DNA from: Magnetospirillum sp.
GTDB taxonomy: Bacteria; Pseudomonadota; Alphaproteobacteria; Rhodospirillales; Magnetospirillaceae
Direction: 5' to 3'
NCBI GenBank assembly: GCA_020217035.1
Contig: JAIWOG010000198.1
Location: 1 to 12,124 of the forward strand
DNA: 12,124 bases
The position numbers and the translations under genes are program-made. The notes under the pieces are model-generated. The model worked only from the letters and a program-made list of their open reading frames with translations, was not told the origin of the DNA and ran no database searches. Positions within the stretch are counted from its first letter, which is position 1; each line of letters starts with the position of its first letter. Shown here piece by piece: positions 1 to 6,926 of the stretch.

Positions 1-15
1 GCAGAAAGGACGCCG

Positions 16-1431
16 ATGACCCAAGCCGCCACGCCCTCCTTGCTGGACCGCATCAAGGGTCTTGCCAAGTCCTGGCTGGAAGTGGCCGGGTCGTCGAAAA
101 GCGGCGAGACGCTCAGTCTGGCCCCCCATCTGCCCGACGACGATCTGGCCCGCCTGCGCGACCAGATGCAAGCCTGCCTGGATGGCAAGGGTGGCGAGGT
201 TTCGGCCCGGGCGCGGGCCGCCGCCTTGGGGCGGGAATATTTGGACCTGTCGGCCGAGGGGCGGCGGCGCTTCCTGAAACTGGTGGCCGACGAATTCGGC
301 CCCGATTCAGAAGCGGTGGACCAGGCCATGGAAGCCTTGCGCCAGGCGCCGCCAGAAAAGCGCACGGTGGTCGAACAGCGGCTGCGGCAAGTGCTTGAAC
401 CGCCGCGCTTGCGCCTGCTGACCCAATTCAACGCGCTTCCCGAAGGCGTCAAGTTCCTGGTTGACCTGCGGGCCGAACTGGCGGGGATGGGCAAGGGCGA
501 TTCCGGCCTGCAAGCCTTGGAAGGCGACCTGAAGGGGCTGCTGGCGGCGTGGTTCGACGTTGGCTTCCTGGAACTGCGCCGTCTGACCTGGGCGTCGCCG
601 GCCAACGTGCTGGAAAAGTTGATCCAATACGAGGCGGTGCACACCATCCGTGGCTGGGACGACCTGAAGAACCGGCTGGATTCCGACCGCCGGCTTTACG
701 CCTTTTTCCATCCGCGCATGCCGGACGAGCCCTTGATCTTCGTCGAGGTCGCCCTGGTGCAGGGTATCAGCGGCGATGTCGGTCAATTGCTGGATTTGGA
801 CGCCCCTTTGGGTAACCCCGACGCCGCCGACACCGCCATCTTCTATTCCATCAACAACGCCCAGCGTGGTCTGAACGGCATTTCGTTCGGAAATTTCCTG
901 ATCAAGCGGGTGGTCGAGGAACTGACCCGCGAATTCAAGAACCTGAAAACCTTCGCCACCCTGTCGCCCATTCCCGGTTTCCGTCACTGGCTGGAAGGTC
1001 GGCTGGCCGAGGGCGAGCCCGGCCTGTTGTCGGGCAACGAGCACCGGGCCCTGGCCCAGGTGTCCAACGGTTTGGGCGCCAAGGGCAGCCTGAAGGCGCT
1101 GCTGGCCGATCCGGCCTGGATCGACGACGCCCACCTGTCGGAAGTGCTGCGCGGCCCCCTGATGCGGCTGGCGGCCCGTTATCTGGCCGAGGAACGCAAG
1201 GGGCGGGACCGTGCGCTCGACCCGGTGGCGCATTTCCACCTGTCCAACGGCGCCCGCATCGAACGGCTGAACTGGCTGGCCGACCTCAGCGCCAACGGGC
1301 TGCGCCAGTCGGCGGGCATGATGGTCAACTACCTTTACAAGTTGGACGACATCGAGGCCAACCACGAAGCCTATGCCGGTCGCGGCAAGGTGGTGATCTC
1401 AAGCGGGGTCAAGGCCCTGCTGAAAGCGTGA
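16..1431 (+). CDS. Malonyl-CoA decarboxylase (MatA/MLYCD family)
   Basis: This 471-residue protein is predicted to decarboxylate malonyl-CoA to acetyl-CoA and CO2 in the cytoplasm, in malonate use or in removing surplus malonyl-CoA. The N-terminal ~170 residues look like the helical domain of the family. The C-terminal part carries the conserved catalytic-domain blocks: FFHPRMPDEPL (230-240), the SINNAQRGLNGISFGNFLIK stretch (278-297), LSPIPGF (316-322) and HFHLSNGA (406-413). By family knowledge, S317 and H408 probably match the catalytic Ser and His of the human enzyme; this alignment was done by eye. Length is normal for the family. The ATG is preceded by AAAGGA at 5-10. The gene begins near the window edge, so I cannot tell whether malonyl-CoA synthetase or a malonate transporter lies upstream. 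No signal peptide or membrane segment is seen. Confidence 0.93.
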   Translation: MTQAATPSLLDRIKGLAKSWLEVAGSSKSGETLSLAPHLPDDDLARLRDQMQACLDGKGGEVSARARAAALGREYLDLSAEGRRRFLKLVADEFGPDSEAVDQAMEALRQAPPEKRTVVEQRLRQVLEPPRLRLLTQFNALPEGVKFLVDLRAELAGMGKGDSGLQALEGDLKGLLAAWFDVGFLELRRLTWASPANVLEKLIQYEAVHTIRGWDDLKNRLDSDRRLYAFFHPRMPDEPLIFVEVALVQGISGDVGQLLDLDAPLGNPDAADTAIFYSINNAQRGLNGISFGNFLIKRVVEELTREFKNLKTFATLSPIPGFRHWLEGRLAEGEPGLLSGNEHRALAQVSNGLGAKGSLKALLADPAWIDDAHLSEVLRGPLMRLAARYLAEERKGRDRALDPVAHFHLSNGARIERLNWLADLSANGLRQSAGMMVNYLYKLDDIEANHEAYAGRGKVVISSGVKALLKA

Positions 1432-1434
1432 TGC

Positions 1435-1470
1435 AAAAAAGGCCGCGCCCCGATGGGGACGCGGCCTTTT
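1435..1470. terminator. Bidirectional rho-independent terminator between convergent genes
   Basis: An 11-bp perfect stem (1437-1447 with 1460-1470) is extended by CCCC/GGGG (1448-1451 with 1455-1458) across a single bulged A at 1459, closing on a GAT loop. An A-run (1435-1440) on the left and TTTT on the right make it U-tailed in both directions. It starts 3 nt after the malonyl-CoA decarboxylase stop and lies 14 nt from the stop of the convergent chemoreceptor gene, so it probably serves both. Confidence 0.88.
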
Positions 1471-1484
1471 CACATGGGGACGAC

Positions 1485-2816
1485 CTAGACGGCGCGGATG
1501 TCGGCGACGAACTGGTCCACCTGATTTTCCAGCACGCCCGAGTTCTGTGCCAGCGAAGCGGCTGCGTTCAGCACTTCGCGGGCGGTGTTGCCGGTCTCGA
1601 AGGCTGCGGCGGAAACCCGGGCGATGGTGCCGGTGACTTCCTGGGTGCCCATGGCCGCTTGCTGGACGTTGCGGGCGATTTCCTGGGTGGCGGCCCCTTG
1701 TTCCTCGACGGCGGCGGCGATGGATCCGGCGATCTCGTTGATCTGGCCGATGGTCCTGGCGATGTCGGCGATGGCGCCCACCGCGTCGCGGGTGGCCGCC
1801 TGCACGGCGCCGATCTGGGTACCGATCTCGTTGGTGGCCTTGGCTGTCTGGTTGGCCAGCGACTTCACCTCGTTGGCGACCACGGCGAAGCCCTTGCCGG
1901 CGTCACCGGCGCGGGCCGCCTCGATGGTGGCGTTCAGCGCCAGAAGATTGGTCTGGCTGGCGATGGCGTTGATCAGGTTGACCACCTGTCCAATCTTGCC
2001 GGCGGCTTCCGACAAGCTTTCCACCATGGTGTTGGTGCGCTCGGCCTCGCTCATGGCGCTGGCGGCGATGGCCGCCGAGTGGGAGACTTGGCGGCTGATT
2101 TCCTCGATGGACGACGACAGTTCCTCGGCGGCGGCGGCCACCGTCTGGATGTTGGTGGTGGCTTCCTCGGCGGCGGCGGCGACCGTGGTGGACTGGCCCG
2201 AGGTTTCCTCGGCGTTGGCGGCCATGGTTCGCGCCGCGGCCTCGACCTGGGTGGCGGCGGCGGCCACCTGCGACACCACGCCCTTGACGTCACGTTCGAA
2301 AGTGTCGGCCTTGGCCCCCAGTTCACGGGCGATGATGGCAGCGGTGTTGGCCTCGATGTAGACCGAGGTGGCAAGGTCCATGTCCAGGAAGGCGGCCTTG
2401 TTGACGGCGACCATGGTGGCGGCGGCGATTTCCGGCTTCTTGCGATAGGTTTCGGCGATCAGCGCGAACACCTTGTTCAGCACGAAGCAATAGCCGGCGG
2501 TGTACCAGCGGGGCTCCAGGCCGATGCGCTGATGGACCTTGCCGATCTCGGTGACGTTGGCGAAATAGCGGTCGTCGAAATTGCCGTCGAACACCGATTC
2601 CAGCCAATGCTTCCGCTGCATGGCGGCAGCGTGGGCGATGCGTTCGGGGGAACCGAACTTGCCAGCGACCTCGGGATAGGACTTCACGTGGGTGTAGAAA
2701 GCATCCAGCAGGGCGTCGATGCGGGTGGCCAGGATTGGACGAAACTCGCGAAGAGTCTTGCAAGTTTGCTGGTCGATTTGCAGAAAGGCAATGCGGCCAC
2801 CGCGATCTAGATCCAT
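1485..2816 (-). CDS. Globin-coupled methyl-accepting chemotaxis protein (HemAT-like, soluble)
   Basis: This 443-residue chemoreceptor appears cytoplasmic: no signal peptide, transmembrane segment or HAMP is visible. Residues ~10-160 form a globin-coupled-sensor (protoglobin-like) domain. H95, in the motif VHQRIGL followed by P102-R-W-Y, is the expected proximal haem ligand. Y41 in DAFYTHV is a plausible distal-side tyrosine like that of HemAT. Residues ~175-443 are an alanine-rich coiled-coil signalling domain with the highly conserved hairpin tip around 283-325 ([31 protein letters not shown]), which by family knowledge binds CheW and CheA. No C-terminal CheR-tethering pentapeptide is seen. 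The likely role is oxygen (or other haem-ligand) sensing for aerotaxis; ligand and response are inferred. The ATG is preceded on the - strand by a strong GGGGG ribosome-binding site about 8 nt away. No che genes are adjacent, so it is an orphan receptor. Confidence 0.93.
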   Translation of the reverse strand: MDLDRGGRIAFLQIDQQTCKTLREFRPILATRIDALLDAFYTHVKSYPEVAGKFGSPERIAHAAAMQRKHWLESVFDGNFDDRYFANVTEIGKVHQRIGLEPRWYTAGYCFVLNKVFALIAETYRKKPEIAAATMVAVNKAAFLDMDLATSVYIEANTAAIIARELGAKADTFERDVKGVVSQVAAAATQVEAAARTMAANAEETSGQSTTVAAAAEEATTNIQTVAAAAEELSSSIEEISRQVSHSAAIAASAMSEAERTNTMVESLSEAAGKIGQVVNLINAIASQTNLLALNATIEAARAGDAGKGFAVVANEVKSLANQTAKATNEIGTQIGAVQAATRDAVGAIADIARTIGQINEIAGSIAAAVEEQGAATQEIARNVQQAAMGTQEVTGTIARVSAAAFETGNTAREVLNAAASLAQNSGVLENQVDQFVADIRAV

Positions 2817-2840
2817 CGATAATCCCCCAAAAAATTAGCC

Positions 2841-2887
2841 GCTTCATCCCTTCGTTGGAAGGGGTCCCCCTTATGTAGGGATGAAGC
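2841..2887 (-). promoter_or_regulatory. Stem-loop in the leader of the globin chemoreceptor gene
   Basis: An 11-bp perfect inverted repeat (2841-2851 with 2877-2887, GCTTCATCCCT/AGGGATGAAGC) encloses a 25-nt loop that holds a further GGGG/CCCC self-complementary core. It lies 25 nt upstream of the chemoreceptor start codon, so it would be in the 5' leader if transcription starts further upstream. It has no U-tract in the chemoreceptor direction and is not a standard terminator. A role in translation or mRNA stability, or as an operator, is inference. Confidence 0.5.
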
Positions 2888-2922
2888 ATCCCCGTTTTGA
2901 ATGAACGGAAGTATAAGAAACC

Positions 2923-2943
2923 ATCCTTAAAGTCTATAAGGAT
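2923..2943. promoter_or_regulatory. Operator-like palindrome upstream of the chemoreceptor
   Basis: ATCCTTA-N7-TAAGGAT is a perfect 7+7 dyad with a 7-nt AT-rich spacer, inside a local AT-rich patch (2890-2960) that contrasts with the GC-rich surroundings. A second, shorter dyad with the same 7-nt spacing, CCGTT-N7-AACGG, is at 2892-2908. Equal spacing on the promoter side of the receptor gene suggests a dimeric regulator site, but no regulator is identified and I find no confident -35/-10 pair on the - strand here. Confidence 0.35.
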
Positions 2944-3096
2944 TTCAAGATTCCTGTCATCGGAGGGCCGGGTGAAAAAACCCGATTGAGGGTCTGTATC
3001 ATTGCGGTCATCCATGCTATAGACACGCGTTCCGGCGGGCCGGACCAGGAAATCAGCCGTGTTTCGGGGGATGGATGGGGCCGCGCACCTGCCTAT

Positions 3097-3181
3097 GCGG
3101 GCGTGGCGGAACTGGTAGACGCACCAGATTTAGGTTCTGGCGGTGAAAGCCGTGGGGGTTCAAGTCCCTTCGCCCGCACCA
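3097..3181 (+). tRNA. tRNA-Leu (anticodon UAG)
   Basis: The 85-nt cloverleaf includes an encoded CCA (3179-3181). The acceptor stem GCGGGCG/CGCCCGC (3097-3103 with 3171-3177) is perfect and is followed by discriminator A3178, as expected for leucine. The anticodon stem CCAGA/TCTGG (3124-3128 with 3136-3140) encloses loop TTTAGGT, giving anticodon TAG at 3131-3133, which reads CUN codons. A long variable arm and the T-loop GTTCAAGTC type are present. A TATAGA element at 3018-3023 could be its -10, but no convincing -35 accompanies it. Confidence 0.96.
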
Positions 3182-3263
3182 GTTTCGCCCGAGGTGTCCA
3201 GTGTAGGGGGGCCAAGGGTGTCCGCCGGTGTTCTTCAACGTTTTTTCGATTGGCGAAAGACTG

Positions 3264-4655
3264 ATGCAGGTAACCGAGACCAATGCTGACGGCCTGAAGC
3301 GCGAATTCAAGGTCGTCGTCCCCGCGGATCAGATCGAGGCGCGCACCCAGACCCGCCTGGAAGAGATCGCTCGCACCGTGAAGCTGCCCGGCTTCCGCCC
3401 CGGCAAGGTGCCGATGAAGATCGTGCGGCAGAAATATGCCGCCGCCATCATGGGCGAAGTGCTCGAGCAGGCGGTGAACGACGGCACCGGCAGCGCCATC
3501 TCCGAACGCAACCTGCGCCCGGCCGCCCAGCCCAAGGTCGAGATCACCTCGTTCGCCGAAGGTGCCGACCTGGAATTCTCCGTCGCTTTGGAAATTCTGC
3601 CGGAAATCACTCCGATGGACTTCTCCACCATCTCGCTGGAACGCGAGAAGGCCGAAATCCCGGCCGAGGAGATCGACGAGACCCTGAAGAACATCGCCGA
3701 GCGTAACGAAAGCAGCGAAACCGTCGACCGCGCCGCCGCTTCCGGCGACGTCGTCGTCATCGACTTCGTCGGCAAGCAGGACGGCGTGGCGTTCCCCGGC
3801 GGCACCGCCGAGGGCTATTCGCTGAAGCTGGGCTCGAACACCTTTATCCCCGGTTTCGAGGATCAGTTGGTGGGCGCCAAGGCCGGCGACACCGTGGTGG
3901 TCAAGGTCACCTTCCCGGAAGGCTATGGCAATTCCGAACTGGCCGGCAAGCCCGCCGAGTTCGACGTCACCGTCAAGGAAGTCAAGGCCACCAAGCCGGC
4001 CGACATTGACGACGAACTGGCCAAGAAAGTCGGCCTCGACTCGCTCGACGCCCTCAAGGGCGCCATTTCCGAGGAAATCGGCCGCGAACTGAACGCCATC
4101 GCCCGCAACAAGGTCAAGCGCCTGTTGCTGGATGCCCTGGCCGCCGGCCATGACTTCCCGGTGCCCGCCAGCATGGTCGACGGCGAGTTCGACGCCATCT
4201 GGAAGCAGCTGGAAGCCGACCGCGAAGCCGGCCGCCTGGATCCGTCCGACGAAGGCAAGGATGAAGACACCCTGAAGGCCGAGTACAAGGCCCTGGCTGA
4301 GCGCCGGGTCCGCCTGGGCCTGCTGCTGGCTGAAGTCGGCCAGAAGAACGAAGTCACCGTCACCCAGGACGACCTGAACAAGGCGCTGATCGAGGAGGCC
4401 CGCCGCTATCCCGGTCAGGAACACCTGGTGTTCCAGTACTACAAGGGTAACGCCGAGGCGCTGAACTCGTTGCGCGCCCCCATCTTCGAAGAGAAGGTGG
4501 TGGACTTCATTCTGGAACTGGCCAAGGTCACCGACAAGCCGGTTTCCGCCGCTGATTTGCGCAAGGACCCCGACGAAGCCGAAGAAACGGCCGAGGACGC
4601 CAAGCCGAAGAAGAAGGCCGCCAGTAAGAAGAAGGCGGCCGACAAGGCGGAGTAA
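3264..4655 (+). CDS. tig: Trigger factor (ribosome-associated chaperone and prolyl isomerase)
   Basis: With the start chosen at 3264 the protein has 463 residues and begins MQVTETNADG, the typical trigger factor N-terminus. An in-frame ATG 36 nt upstream would add an atypical 12-residue extension. The N-terminal ribosome-binding domain carries the signature GFRPGKVP (43-50), which by family knowledge docks on ribosomal protein L23. An FKBP-type PPIase domain follows at ~160-242 (VVVIDFVG, IPGFEDQLVG, VTFPEGYG), then the helical chaperone arms. The last ~25 residues are a lysine-rich tail (KPKKKAASKKK), common in alphaproteobacterial forms. The ribosome-binding site is weak (GAAAGA, 3255-3260), and a small hairpin TTTCG/CGAAA overlaps it. 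It lies 82 nt after tRNA-Leu and upstream of clpP, the usual neighbour. It folds nascent chains at the ribosome exit. Confidence 0.97.
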   Translation: MQVTETNADGLKREFKVVVPADQIEARTQTRLEEIARTVKLPGFRPGKVPMKIVRQKYAAAIMGEVLEQAVNDGTGSAISERNLRPAAQPKVEITSFAEGADLEFSVALEILPEITPMDFSTISLEREKAEIPAEEIDETLKNIAERNESSETVDRAAASGDVVVIDFVGKQDGVAFPGGTAEGYSLKLGSNTFIPGFEDQLVGAKAGDTVVVKVTFPEGYGNSELAGKPAEFDVTVKEVKATKPADIDDELAKKVGLDSLDALKGAISEEIGRELNAIARNKVKRLLLDALAAGHDFPVPASMVDGEFDAIWKQLEADREAGRLDPSDEGKDEDTLKAEYKALAERRVRLGLLLAEVGQKNEVTVTQDDLNKALIEEARRYPGQEHLVFQYYKGNAEALNSLRAPIFEEKVVDFILELAKVTDKPVSAADLRKDPDEAEETAEDAKPKKKAASKKKAADKAE

Positions 4656-4662
4656 GGTTTCA

Positions 4663-4696
4663 GACGCCGGCGTTTCCGAAAGGAAATGCCGGCGTC
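4663..4696 (+). terminator. Strong 15-bp hairpin after tig, without an adjacent U-tract
   Basis: Arms 4663-4677 and 4682-4696 pair over 15 positions with a single G-U wobble and close on a GAAA tetraloop (a GNRA type). It begins 8 nt after the tig stop. The nearest T-run (4714-4718) is 17 nt downstream, so this is either an imperfect intrinsic terminator or an mRNA 3'-end stabiliser. The candidate clpP promoter starts only 4 nt later, which agrees with separate transcription of tig and clpP. Confidence 0.6.
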
Positions 4697-4699
4697 CCA

Positions 4700-4728
4700 C
4701 TTGTGCTCCCGGCTTTTTCCCCCCATTG
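4700..4728 (+). promoter_or_regulatory. Candidate RpoH (heat-shock) promoter for clpP
   Basis: CTTGTG (4700-4705), 15-nt spacer, CCCCATTG (4721-4728). The -10 element matches the sigma-32 consensus CCCCATNT in its first seven positions, and the spacing is within the 13-17 nt known for RpoH promoters. The -35 keeps CTTG. It lies about 53 nt upstream of the clpP ATG. The match is by eye, and heat induction is inferred. Confidence 0.55.
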
Positions 4729-4781
4729 TTTATTGCGGCGCATTCACTTGCGCCCCGAATTGTCAGGCAGAAGGACGGATC

Positions 4782-5426
4782 ATGCGCGAGAGAGACCCCA
4801 TCGACCTTTATATGAACACCCTGGTGCCGATGGTGGTCGAACAGACCAGCCGGGGCGAACGCGCTTACGACATCTATTCGCGCCTGCTGAAGGAACGCAT
4901 CATTTTCCTGACCGGCCAAGTCTACGACGAAGTGTCGTCTTTGATCTGCGCCCAGCTGCTGTTCCTGGAATCGGAAAACCCGAACAAGGACATCGCTTTC
5001 TACATCAATTCGCCGGGCGGCGTGGTGACCAGTGGCCTGGCCATGTACGACACCATGCAGTACATCCGTCCGTCGGTGTCCACCGTGTGTCTGGGCCAGG
5101 CGGCCTCCATGGGCTCGCTGCTGCTGACCGCCGGCACCAAGGGTAAGCGTTTCTCGCTGCCCAACGCCCGCGTCATGATCCACCAGCCCTCGGGCGGCGC
5201 CCAGGGCCAGGCCACCGACATCGAGATCCAGGCCCGCGAGATCCTGGCTTTGCGCGCCCGTCTCAACAACATGTATGTGCAGCATACCGGCCAGCCGCTG
5301 GACGTCATCGAACGCGCCATGGAGCGCGACAAGTACATGACCGCCGACGAAGCCAAGGAATTCGGCTTGATCGACGAAGTGGTGTCCAACCGCCCGACCC
5401 TGGAAGAGATCGAGGCCAAGGGCTGA
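4782..5426 (+). CDS. clpP: ATP-dependent Clp protease proteolytic subunit ClpP
   Basis: This 214-residue serine peptidase forms the tetradecameric chamber that degrades proteins threaded in by ClpX or ClpA. The catalytic triad is visible: S109 in GQAASMGS, H134 in MIHQPSGG and D183 in MERDKY, with the same 25- and 49-residue spacings as E. coli S97/H122/D171. The oxyanion-hole glycines are in INSPGG (75-80). The start at 4782 is preferred over the upstream in-frame ATG (4686) because [25 protein letters not shown] N-termini are typical and GAAGGAC (4770-4776) is a good ribosome-binding site. By family knowledge a short N-terminal propeptide is removed. It precedes clpX by 105 nt, with an interrupted hairpin between them. 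Confidence 0.98.
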   Translation: MRERDPIDLYMNTLVPMVVEQTSRGERAYDIYSRLLKERIIFLTGQVYDEVSSLICAQLLFLESENPNKDIAFYINSPGGVVTSGLAMYDTMQYIRPSVSTVCLGQAASMGSLLLTAGTKGKRFSLPNARVMIHQPSGGAQGQATDIEIQAREILALRARLNNMYVQHTGQPLDVIERAMERDKYMTADEAKEFGLIDEVVSNRPTLEEIEAKG

Positions 5427-5433
5427 TTATTGG

Positions 5434-5517
5434 GGCCGGCTTGGGTTCTTGGGATTTTGGTTGTGTGCCGAAGGTCCCTGTGGCTAACATGAAACCCAAG
5501 CTTCCGGCCGCTTTTTT
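5434..5517 (+). terminator. Interrupted terminator-like hairpin between clpP and clpX
   Basis: GGCCGG-CTTGGG (5434-5445) pairs with CCCAAG-CTT-CCGGCC (5495-5509), giving 12 bp with a 3-nt bulge (5501-5503). It is followed after GC by six Ts (5512-5517), only 14 nt before the clpX ATG. The loop is long (49 nt). This looks like a partial terminator or attenuator that would reduce clpX transcription relative to clpP. A weak promoter-like pair inside the loop (TTGTGT 5461-5466, TAACAT 5485-5490, 18-nt spacer) could give clpX its own start. Confidence 0.45.
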
Positions 5518-5531
5518 CCAATGGAGTACCG

Positions 5532-6797
5532 ATGACCAAGTCCACAAGCGGCGATTCCAAAAATACCTTGTATTGCTCGTTCTGCGGAAAGAGCCAGCAC
5601 GAGGTGCGCAAACTGATCGCCGGGCCGACCGTCTTCATCTGTGATGAATGCGTCGAGCTGTGCATGGACATCATCCGCGAGGAGCACAAGACCCATCTGG
5701 TCCGCTCGCGCGACGGCGTCCCCACCCCCAAGGACATTCGCGCCGTCCTTGACGATTACGTGATCGGCCAGGACCACGCCAAGAAGGTCCTGTCGGTGGC
5801 GGTGCACAACCACTACAAGCGCTTGCAGCATGGCGGCAAGGCCGGCGAGGTCGAAATCGCCAAGTCCAACATCCTGCTGATCGGCCCCACCGGCTGCGGC
5901 AAGACCCTGTTGGCCCAGACCCTGGCCCGCATCCTGGACGTGCCGTTCACCATGGCCGACGCCACCACCCTGACCGAAGCCGGTTACGTGGGCGAGGATG
6001 TCGAGAACATCATCCTCAAGCTGTTGCAGGCGGCGGAATACAACGTCGAACGCGCCCAGCGCGGCATCGTCTACATCGACGAGGTCGACAAGATCAGCCG
6101 CAAGTCCGACAACCCGTCCATCACCCGCGACGTGTCGGGCGAGGGGGTGCAGCAGGCGCTGCTGAAGATCATGGAAGGCACGGTGGCCAGCGTTCCGCCC
6201 CAGGGTGGCCGCAAGCATCCGCAGCAGGAATTCCTGCAGGTGGACACCACCAACATCCTGTTCATCTGCGGCGGTGCCTTCGCCGGCCTGGAAAAGGTGA
6301 TCGGCAGCCGCGGCAAGAACAACTCCATCGGCTTCGGCGCCGAGGTGCGTGGCCCCGACGAACGCCGCACCGGCCAGATCCTGCGCGAGGTCGAGCCGGA
6401 AGATCTGCTGAAATTCGGCTTGATCCCCGAATTCGTCGGCCGTCTGCCGGTTCTGGCCACCTTGGACGACCTGGATGTGGGCGCCCTGGTGGAAATCCTT
6501 TCCAAGCCGAAGAACGCCTTGGTCAAGCAGTACCAGCGCCTGTTCGAGATGGAAGACACCAAGCTGTCCTTCACCGACGACGCCCTGGTGTCCATTTCCG
6601 AGAAGGCCATTGCCCGCAAAACCGGCGCCCGTGGTCTCAGGTCGATCATGGAAGGCATCTTGCTGGACACCATGTTCGAACTGCCGGGCATGGAAAACAT
6701 CGAGGAAGTGGTGGTCAACAAAGAGGTGGTGGAGAACCGGGCCCAGCCTCTGCTCATCTACTCGGAACGGCGTGAAGACGTCGGCGCCGGCGCCTGA
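5532..6797 (+). CDS. clpX: ATP-dependent Clp protease ATP-binding subunit ClpX
   Basis: This 421-residue AAA+ unfoldase works as a hexamer and feeds substrates to ClpP. The N-terminal zinc-binding domain has C15, C18, C37 and C40, which by family knowledge dimerises and binds adaptors. The AAA+ module shows Walker A GPTGCGKT (119-126), the pore loop GYVGED (152-157), Walker B VYIDEVDK (181-188, D184/E185), the ClpP-docking IGF loop (267-269), the arginine finger R305 in EFVGRLP and sensor-2 R368 in GARGLR. Length is typical. The ATG is supported by GGAG at 5523-5526. In alphaproteobacteria ClpXP is a cell-cycle and stress protease; a cell-cycle role here is extrapolation. Confidence 0.98.
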   Translation: MTKSTSGDSKNTLYCSFCGKSQHEVRKLIAGPTVFICDECVELCMDIIREEHKTHLVRSRDGVPTPKDIRAVLDDYVIGQDHAKKVLSVAVHNHYKRLQHGGKAGEVEIAKSNILLIGPTGCGKTLLAQTLARILDVPFTMADATTLTEAGYVGEDVENIILKLLQAAEYNVERAQRGIVYIDEVDKISRKSDNPSITRDVSGEGVQQALLKIMEGTVASVPPQGGRKHPQQEFLQVDTTNILFICGGAFAGLEKVIGSRGKNNSIGFGAEVRGPDERRTGQILREVEPEDLLKFGLIPEFVGRLPVLATLDDLDVGALVEILSKPKNALVKQYQRLFEMEDTKLSFTDDALVSISEKAIARKTGARGLRSIMEGILLDTMFELPGMENIEEVVVNKEVVENRAQPLLIYSERREDVGAGA

Positions 6798-6806
6798 GGC
6801 GCCGGC
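6786..6806 (+). other. Perfect 9-bp GC hairpin with the clpX stop codon as its loop
   Basis: GCCGGCGCC (6786-6794) and GGCGCCGGC (6798-6806) pair perfectly, and the 3-nt loop is exactly the clpX TGA. There is no downstream U-tract. It could be a rho-assisted or stability element; equally, GC-rich coding and palindromic GGCGCC make such repeats fairly likely by chance. Confidence 0.35.
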
Positions 6807-6834
6807 CGTTCCGGGCACGTGATCGGCGGTTCCC

Positions 6835-6863
6835 CTTGACGGGGCGGGGAATCCGACCATCTA
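6835..6863 (+). promoter_or_regulatory. Candidate RpoH (heat-shock) promoter for lon
   Basis: CTTGAC (6835-6840), then a 14-nt spacer, then GACCATCTA (6855-6863), which matches CCCCATNTA at the CCAT and TA positions. Five of six -35 positions fit the sigma-32 consensus CTTGAA. It lies 63 nt upstream of the lon ATG, and lon is a classic heat-shock gene. The TTGAC could also serve a housekeeping sigma factor. The match is by eye only. Confidence 0.5.
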
Positions 6864-6926
6864 GGTAATATTCGTTAAAGTCGGTCCGGGGTTTCCCCAT
6901 CCCGGCCGCAGGCCCGAAGAGGTATC

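Noticed and set aside
1428..2810. Long open frame on the + strand opposite the chemoreceptor, rich in Gly, Asp and His.
   Set aside because: It is the antisense shadow of a high-GC, Ala-rich gene; the - strand protein has clear globin and chemoreceptor motifs, while this frame has no recognisable domain.
3228..3263. Upstream in-frame start for trigger factor giving 12 extra residues.
   Set aside because: The extension is unlike trigger factor N-termini, and the ATG at 3264 gives the standard MQVTET start.
3093..5285. 730-residue open frame on the - strand across tig and clpP.
   Set aside because: It is antisense to two unmistakable conserved genes and covers the tRNA-Leu; its low-complexity Leu/Gln/Gly/Val composition is typical of a GC-rich shadow frame.
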